48,497 nt of DNA, taken from assembly GCA_965371445.1 (NCBI GenBank), contig CBDUYN010000065.1, positions 1-48,497 of the forward strand. The letters run 5' to 3'. The position numbers and the translations under genes were made by a program. Below, piece after piece: positions 33,101 to 42,100 of the stretch. Source of the DNA: DASWIG01 sp965371445 (GTDB lineage: Bacteria > Acidobacteriota > Thermoanaerobaculia > Multivoradales > J023). How positions within the stretch are numbered: position 1 is the first letter of the stretch; each line of letters opens with the position of its first letter. The notes under the pieces are model-generated. The model was not told where the DNA came from, did not search any database, and saw only the letters and a program-made list of their open reading frames with translations.

Positions 33101-36100
33101 CCGCCGGGCCTCGACCTGAGGGTCCGGGTCGACACCTGGCCGACCGAATTCATCGGCGTCTACTACGACGGCGTGGTGACGCTCACCGCCGGCGCCACCA
33201 CCCCCGGCATCGACTTCGGCCTGATCGCCGGCGCCACGATTTCGGGCCGGGTCTACGAGGACCTCGACGCCAGCGGTACCTACGACGCCGGCGAGGAGAT
33301 CGCCGGCGCCTGGGTCAACGCCTGGAGCGTCGACGACACCTATTCCACTTCGGTCAACACCGAAGCGGACGGAACCTACGTCCTCCACGGCCTCTTGCCG
33401 GACCGCTACCTCGTGCAGGCCGGTGCTCAGGATCGGATCGCGGAATACTGGCAGGACGTCTTCTTCCGGGAAGACGCCAGCGAGGTCGACGTCACCGCGG
33501 GCTCGGCGCAGAACGTCGACTTCAGCCTGATCGACGGCTCGAGCGTCGGCACCCTGCGCGGCCGGTTGCTCGCCGAGGGAACGCTCGCCGGCATCCCCGG
33601 CGTCGACGTCCAGGTGTGGCGCGTCGACAACGAGGACCACATCACGGGCGCGACCACCGACGTTGACGGCAACTTCGTGGTGACCGATCTGGCGCCGTCG
33701 CCCGCCGCCGGCTACAAGGTGTGGTTCGAGACCACCTGGAGCAACGTCGATCAGGACACCGATCACGTCGCCAGCTTCTGGGCGGCGAGCGGTGAGCCCG
33801 GCGTCATCAATCCCGACGATTTGCGGATCGTCTTCCCGACCCTGCCCGATCCTCCGAGCGGTCCGGGCACCGACCTCGGCGACTTCGTCTTGACGGCAGG
33901 CGGCTCGATCTCCGGCACGGTCTATCCGCCCGGCGGCGAGAGCTTGCCCGAGGGCCTCGGCGTCTCGGTCCAGAGCTTCGAGAGCGGCGGCCCGCATCTG
34001 CCCGGCGCTCAGGTCAACACCGGCGGCGGCTACCGCATCCGCGGCCTGCCCCCCGCCACCTACCGGGTGCAGGCCGACACCTGGGGCACCGATCTGGCGC
34101 AGGTCTACTACCTGAGCGCGGCCGAGAGCACCTTCGACCACAACACCGCCGCCGCCGTCGAGGTCGCGGTGGCGGCCGACACCGCCGGCATCGACCTCCA
34201 CCTCTTCCGCGGCGGCTCGATCTCAGGTCAAGTGACGCGGGCGTTGGACGGCACGCCCGTGGCGGGCTTTCCCGTCGGCGCCGGCCTGGTGGACGATCCC
34301 CTGGGCCGCGATTATTGGGGGAACGCCGACACCCGTGCCGACGGCACCTACACCATCCGGGGCCTGCCCTCGGGCAGCTACGAGGTGCGCACCGACACCT
34401 ACAGCGGCGAGCTGGCCAACCAGATCTACCCGAGTCTCGTCGCCGTCACCGCGCCCGGCGAGATCTCCGGCATCGACTTCGCCCTCGACGCGGCGGGCCG
34501 CATCCGCGGCCGGGTGACCCAGGTGGTCGGCGGCGTGACCGAGCCGGTGGTCAACATCCGCCTCCAGGCCGACGACTACGACACCGGCGAGTACTTGAGC
34601 GACGCCCATACCGACGCCGCCGGCGACTATTCCCTCGAGGCCCTGCCGCAAGGCCGCGACGTACGCGTCCATGTGCGGCCCTGGGACAGCCCCGACCCGC
34701 AGTTCGCCAACTTCATCGGCGAGTACTACAACGACCGGCTGAGACAGGACGAGGCCGATCCGGTGTCGATCCCGGTCGACCCCGGCGGCGGTGTCTCCGA
34801 GGTGACCGGCGTCGACTTTGAGCTCGCCTTGGGCGGCGCCATCTCCGGCTTCGTGCGCGACGACGCAACGCCGGCGCAGCCGATCCAGAACGTCTGGGTG
34901 GGAGCCGACGATTACCCCGGCAACGGCCTGGGTAACGGCGACCACACCGACCACAATGGCTTCTACGTCATCCGCGGCCTGCCGGCGGGGAGCTACCGGG
35001 TCAACGCGGATCCCTGGCCGCAGAGCTTCGTCTCCGAATACTTCGACGACACCCTCGACTGGCAACAGGCGACGCCGGTCACCGTTCAGGCGGTGGTGGA
35101 AGGCGAGCCGATCCCGATCACCGGCAACGTCGACTTCTACCTCGCCACGGCCTTCGCCATCCGCGGCAAGGTGACCGAGGCCGACGGCACCACCCCGATC
35201 CCGGGCCTCTACGTCAGCGCCAACGGCATCGACCTCTCCTCCTGGGCCGACGACACGACCGACTCGAACGGCGAGTACGTGCTTCGCGGCTTGCCCCCCG
35301 GCCGTTTCAACGTCGAGGTCGATACCACCGACACCGACTACATGCGCCAGCGCCAGGAGGTGGAGATCATTGACGGCGATCTGCTCGGCGTCGACTTCGC
35401 GCTGGTTCTCGGCGCCGTCCTCTCCGGCCGGATCTATGAGGATGTGGACGGCAGTGGCACCTACGACGCCGGCGAAGGGCGCGCCGGCGCCTACGTCCAG
35501 GCCGACGACTACAACGAAGGCTGGTACGTGGCCAGCACCACCAGCGTCGCCGACGGCCTCTACGAGATCCGCGGCCTCGGCGCCGGCAGCTACCGGGTCC
35601 GCCTGGAGACGGACGCACACAACTTCGTGCGTATGTTCTACGACAACGTCTTCTCCCACGGCGACTCGGAGCCGATGGAGGTGACGGAGGCCGGCGGCGT
35701 GCCCCAGGACGTCGGCGGCATCGATTTCCGGGTCGTCCGGGGCCAGGAGATCACAGGCTTCGTCTTCTACGACGCCAACCGCGACGGCTTCCGCCAGGTC
35801 GAGGAGCCCGCGCTCCGCGATCTGGGGATCGGCGCCGAGAACCAGGACGGCCTTTCCGTCGACTGGGCCTGGACCGGCACCGAGACCGACGGCACCTACG
35901 TGCTCCATGGCGTCTATCCGGGGCGCTACCGGGTGTTCGCCGAGGCCGACGGCACGCCCTACGCCGGCGAGATCTACAAGCTCGTCGGCGGCCTGCCGAT
36001 GGGCACCTGGCAGTGGAGCGACGGCGACGTGGTCGACGTCAGCGGCGGCGCCGCCGCCGGCATCGACTTCTCCATCGAGCTCGGCGGTGGCATCACCGGC

Positions 36101-39100
36101 ACGGTGCGTGACGCGGTGACCGGCGATCCGGTGTCCGGCATCGACCTGTGGATCAACACCTTCGACGGCGACGGCCTGTGGTCGAGCGGCTGGAGCGACG
36201 ATCAGGGCCGCTATCTCGCCACCGGCCTGCCGCCCGGCGATTACCAGGTCCAGGCCCAAGACGGCAGCGGGTTCTACCTCGGCGAGTACTACCAGGACGC
36301 CGTTTTTCACCAGAATGCCACCCCGGTGCACGTGGTGGCCCGCAGCTCGCTCACCGACCCGCTCGCCACCCTGGTGGACTTCGACCTCGCCGAAGGCGGC
36401 ACGATCGCCGGGCTGGTCTACGACGACGTCAACGGCGACGGCGTCCGCGACGCCGGTGAGGCGGGTATCGGCGGCGTGAGCGTCCAGGTCGAAGAGCACG
36501 CTCAGCCCAATCGCGGCTTCGCCGGTGCCACCACCGCGGCCGACGGCACCTACGAGCTCGGCGGCCTGCCGCCGGGCCTCGACCTGCGGGTCCGGGTGGA
36601 TACCTGGCCGACCGACTTCTTCGGCGTCTACTACGACGGCGGCGACGACCGCGGTACCACCGACGGCGACCAGGCGGCGGCGGTCACGGTGGCCGCCGGC
36701 GCCACCACCCCCGGCATCAACTTCGGCCTCGCCGCCGGCGGCTCGATCTCCGGTGTCGTCACCGACGGCGACGGGGTGCCCCTACCGGGCTTCGGGGTGA
36801 GCGCCGTCCAGCTCGACTGGCGCTGGGGCGGCAACGCCTCGACCGACAGCGACGGTGGCTACACCATCCACGGCCTCGAGCCGGGCACCTACCGGCTCGA
36901 CGCCGGGGGCGATCCCTACCGCTACGAGTGGTACGACAACCAGACCGACTGGCGCGCCGCCACCCCGGTCGACGTCACCGCCAGGGCCGAGACCGCCGGC
37001 ATCGACTTCGTGCTGCCGGTGATGCCAAGGATCGTCGCCGGCCCCTCGCCGTCCTGGGGCGAACGCGGCTTGCCGGTGAGCGGCGTCACGGTGGTGGCGG
37101 AGCAGCTGACGGCGACGCCGCGCCTCGAATTCGGCGCCGGCGTCACGGTCTCAAGCCTGGTCTTCGACGCCGCCAGCGGCACCTTCACCTTCGACCTCCA
37201 GGTCGCCGCCGACGCGCCGCTGGGCGCCCACAGCCTGTCGCTGATGAACGATCAGCTGGTGGAAGACGGCGCGGCGATCCTGCCGAACGCCTTCGAGGTG
37301 CGGCCGGCGGCGGTGGGCGACGTGCCCGCTCCGTACAGCGAGCGCCTCTACGCGGTCGACAACGGCATGAGCCAGCTGCGCGTCTACGGCGCCACTGACA
37401 CCAAGCTCCTGGGCACGGTCGACGTCTGCGCCACCCCCTATGCCGTCGTCATGGCGGCCGACGGCCGCTTCGCCTACGTCAACTGCGGCGACCGCAGCCT
37501 GTCGGTGGTCGACACCCGCCTCGGGCCCCTGGGCCTGGGCGAGGAGGTGGCGCGGCTCATGACGGTGGGCGCTTTTGGCCAGCAGGGCATCGACGCCAGC
37601 GCCGACTACCTCTACGCCATCGACCGCGAATCCGGCCTCAGCCAGATCCACGTCATCGACCTCGGCAGCTGGCTACCGACAGCGCCGATCGAGGTGGGGA
37701 TGGCGCCGTGGTCGGTGCGCCTCCATCCGGTGGACCAGGTCCTGTGGGTGGCGCACCGCAACAACCACCAGCTGTCGCTGATCGACGCCGATCCGGCGAG
37801 CCCGACCTTCCACCAGGTGCTCGGCACGGTGCCGCTGCCGGCCGGCTCCTGGCCGCGCGGCCTCGCCTTCACCACCGACGGCTTACGCGCCTGGGTGGTC
37901 GGCAACCGGGAGACCTTCATCCTCGACACCTTGCAGGCGCGCAACGATCCAGCGAACGCGGTCGTCGCCACCCTGGCGACCCAGAACAGCGGCCGCGGCA
38001 TCATCAAGATCGCCTACGATACCGCCTCGCTCAAGGATCTGGTCTATCTCCAGGTCAGCGACCAGGTCTGGGTCATCGACGCCTCCGAGCTGCGCGTGCG
38101 GCGCACCTTCACCGCCGGGCTGGGCTTGAACGGCTTGGCGGTGGGAGCCGACAGGCTCTTCCTCGCCCACGACACCTCGCTCGACTTCTACGCCGTCGAC
38201 ACCGCGGCACTGCTCGACGCCGCCGCCCTGGCGCTCTACCGCTTCGACGTCGGCGACGCGGTCTCCGGACCGCCGGTCTCGGGGCCGGCGACGCCGAGCG
38301 GCGGCCTGGCGCTGGCGACGGCGACGCCGCCGGCACCGGTCTCGCCCCCGGTGGTGGACGCGGTCTCCGGGCCGGTCGAAAACGGCGCCGCCATCACCGT
38401 CACGATCACCGGCTCGGGCTTCGGCCCGGCGCCGATCGTGTCGCTCCAGGGCACCCACGTGCGGGGGACGGTCGTCTCCGTCACCGCCGGCGAGCTCCAG
38501 GTGACGTTGCCGGCCGAAACCCCCGCCGGCAGCCACACGGTGGTGGTGACCGATCCGGCAGGAGGCAACGACAGCGGCCTGTCGCCGGCGCCCCTTGAAG
38601 TGAGGCCGGCGGCGGGCTTCGGAACGACCCAGACGGTCTACGTCTCGAGCTACGGCACCAGCCGAATCGGGGTCTACGAGCCCGGCGGCGTCCGCGGTGA
38701 GATCTTCACCCAGCCCTACCCTTCCGGCCTCGCCCTCACTCCCGACGGCCGGCTGGGCTTCGTCGCTCAGCTCTACGCCAGTGAATGGACGGCGTGGGAG
38801 AACCTGCCGGAGAACTACCTCGACGTGAGCATCGTCGATCTCGACCCGGCCTCGCCCACCTTCGAGCAGATCGTCGCCACCGTCCCCTGGGTGTGGTCAA
38901 GCTTCTCCTCGCCGGCGGTGACCCCGGTCCCCGAAAATCCCGCCACCGATCCCAACCGGGTGATCCGGGTCTACGCGCCGAACTACTACCTGAGCGATAC
39001 GGTGTCGGTGATCGATCCCCTGACCCTGGCCGAGGTCGACCTCGACGACGATCCCACCACCCAGTCGATCCCGCCGGACGATCCCTACACGTGGATTTAC

Positions 39101-42100
39101 GGCCAGAAGCTCCCCGGCATGACCCGCATCGAGCTCGACGACCAGGTGACCGACGGCGACCTCGGACCCACCGACACCGCACTGAGCTGGGACGGGCTCC
39201 ACCTCTACGTGGCCAACCAGTCGGGCAGCGTGTCGATCGTCAACACCGCGGACTTCACGGTCGAGCCCCAGCGGCTCACCGCCAACGGCACGCTCGGTCG
39301 CGTCCGCGGCGTGGTGATCACCCCGGGCGATTCACCGGACGCGGTGGTCAGCGTCGCCGCCCTCGACTCGACCGGCGTCGCCTCGCTCTTCGTCTTCGAC
39401 GTCGGGATCTTCAACGACGGCGCCTTCGTCGACCAGATCGTGCTGCCCACCAGCGAGCTGCCGCGCGAGATCGCCGTCTCGAGCGACGGCATGGTCTACC
39501 TGACGGCGCGGCTCCTGGGCGAGCTGTGGGCGGTCGACGTGCGGCCGGCGAGCCGCGACAGTACCGACTGGGGCACGATCGAGCGCATCCCGCTCGAGGT
39601 CGGCATCCACGAGATGGCGGAGGCCGCGAGCGACCGGCTGTTCTACGTGTCGAACGGCTTCCGTGGCGAGGTCTACGTGCTCGACCTCATCCCCGGCCAT
39701 CGCCACGAGCTCGTCACCACGCTGCACTTCCCGGGCTCGCCGGGGGCCATCGCGGTGGAGCCGGCGCTCGCCGGCAGCCAGGTGGAGGTCACCCACGTGA
39801 GCCCCGACCGCGGTCTGCCCGCCGGCGGCGACGAGGTGGTGATCACCGGTCTCAACTTCGGCACCGACGTCAGCGTCGAATTCGGCGGCGTGGCTGCCGC
39901 CGGCGCCGTCGTGGAAAGTGCCTTCCTGATCCGGGCGGTGACGCCGCCGGGCGCCCCCGCAACGGTGGACGTCAAGGTCGCCAACCAGGTCCCCAACCGG
40001 CGCTTCGGCATCCTGGCGAACGGCTTCACCTACGCCCCCGACACGACGCCGCCGGCCTTCACGACGGCGCCCTCGCCGACGAGCCAGGTGCTCGTCGGCA
40101 CGCCGGGTTCGGAGACGGTGACGGTGGAGATCCGCTGGCGCACCAACGAGGCTGCCGACTCGCTCGTCGAATACCGGCGAGTCGGCGAGCCGGCGTTCAC
40201 GCCGGTGGCGTCAGCGGCGCTCGACGTCGATCACCTCGTCACCCTGAGCGGCCTCGTCCCCGCCGCGCTCTACGAATTCCGCGCGACCTCCGCCGACGCC
40301 AGCACCAATTCGGCGAGCTTGCCGGAGGCGCCGGAGGCCACGGCCTTCAGCACCCCGAGCGCGCCCGACGTCGAGGCGCCGGTGATCCTCGGCTCCCCGT
40401 TGGAGTCGACGACCACCACGACGGCGACCCTGCAATGGGATACCGACGAGGAAGCGACGAGCATCGTGCACTACGACGCCGTCCTCGACAACGATCCCAC
40501 CCTCCCGGCCTTCGGGGCCGACGGCACCACGCACAGCGTGACGCTCACCGGTCTCGAGCCCGGTACCACCTACGAGTACCAGGTGCTGTCGGTCGACAAG
40601 AGCGGCAACGGTCCGACGGCGTCGACGATCGACACCTTCACCACCGACTCCCTGCCCGACACCACGCCGCCGGTGTTCACCTCGGGGCCGGACGTCGCCT
40701 ACCTGGCGAACGATTTGGTGATCGTGATGTGGGTCACCGACGAGCCCTCGACCAGCTTCGTCCATTACGGCACCGCCACGGTCAACGAGGCGAGCGTGGT
40801 CGACGTCGACCTGGTCTACCAGCACGCGGTCTTCCTCACCCAGCTCGAGCCGAACACGGTCTACGGCTACCAGGCGGGCTCCAGCGACGCCAACGGCAAC
40901 ACGACGGTGACCGCCGATCCCTTCGCCGGCGCCCCGATACTGGGTCCGGTGACTTTGACCAAGTCGCTGCGCTTCGGCGGCGTCACTCTGCCGGCGGGGA
41001 CGATGCTCCTGCGCACCAAGGCGGCGAGCGGCTTCACCACCCCGGAGACGCCGGACGTCACACCGCCGGTGGTTTCCGAGGAGACCGTCACGGTGCTCTC
41101 CTTCGACCGGGTGCTGGTCACGATGACGGTCGACGAGGCGGCGAGCCTGGTGGCGCGTTACGGCGACGGCGCTCTCACCGCGACGGCGTTCGTGCCCGAG
41201 TACAGCCTCACGCCGAGCCTGGTGCTGACGGGTCTCGAAGGTGGGTCGACCTACGAGCTCGAGCTCGTGCTCACGGATCCCAAGGGCAACGCGACGACGC
41301 CCCGCGATCTCACCTTCACCACCCCGGCGGCCCCTGACGTGACACCGCCGGTGATCTCCGGGCTCGCCGCCGAGGCGGTGAGCCCCACCACCACCCGGCT
41401 GAGCTGGCAGACCGACGAGCCCGCCGACGCGGCGGTGCGTTTCGGCGACCGGCAGGTGGGCGCCCCCGGGCTCGGGACCTCGCACGCGCTGCTCTTGAGC
41501 GGCCTCGAGCCGGCGACGCCCTACGCCTACGAGGTCACGAGCCGCGATACGAGCGGCAACGCCGCCACCGCCGCGGGGAGCTTCACGACACCCACGGCGG
41601 CGCCGCTCGTCACCAGCGTCACGCCGCCGCGGGCGGCGCAGGGCACGACCGTCGAGCTGACGGTGGGCGGCGTCTACCTCGGGGCCGACGCCCAGCTCGC
41701 CCTCGGCGATGGGGTGACGGTCACGGGCTTGACGACCCACGAGATCGGCTCGCAGCTCCGGGCGGCGGTCACGGTCTCGGCAACCGCCGCGGTGGGTGAG
41801 CGGGAGTTGCTGGTGACGACCAGCGGCGGGACGGCGGTGGCGCCGTTTACGGTGGTCGACGCCACGGTACCGGTCGTGACCATCCTCGAGCCAGTGGCGG
41901 GCACCGAGCTGCCGTCGCGCACGGTCTTCGTCCGCGGCACGGTGAGCGAGATGGCCGACGTTGTAGTCAACGGCGTCGCGGCCACCGTCACCGCCGGCGA
42001 GCCTTTGACCTTCGAGGCCACGGTGACGCTGCCGGAAGCGGGCCGCAACCGCATCGTGGCGACGGCGGTCGACGCCTCGGGCAACCGCGGCGTGGCGGTG

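Larger units (their letters stand above)
27270..37015 (+). repeat. Array of about 31 CNA_B-type modules
   Basis: Module starts are recognisable by ISG/ITG/IRG/LSG at roughly 27270, 27565, 27850, 28190, 28480, 28800, 29119, 29430, 29697, 30025, 30370, 30680, 30985, 31310, 31620, 31945, 32270, 32617, 32930, 33235, 33540, 33900, 34215, 34495, 34835, 35155, 35415, 35745, 36085, 36400 and 36735. A four-module cassette recurs in the same order at 29697, 31945 and 35415. Confidence 0.8.

Noticed and set aside
29123..36499. Very long minus-strand open frames (29123-31720, 31916-34201, 34223-36499) opposite the giant gene
   Set aside because: They are antisense to a clearly coding repeat protein, consist of composition-driven Val/Gly/Ala/Asp-rich sequence, and repeat wherever the sense gene repeats.
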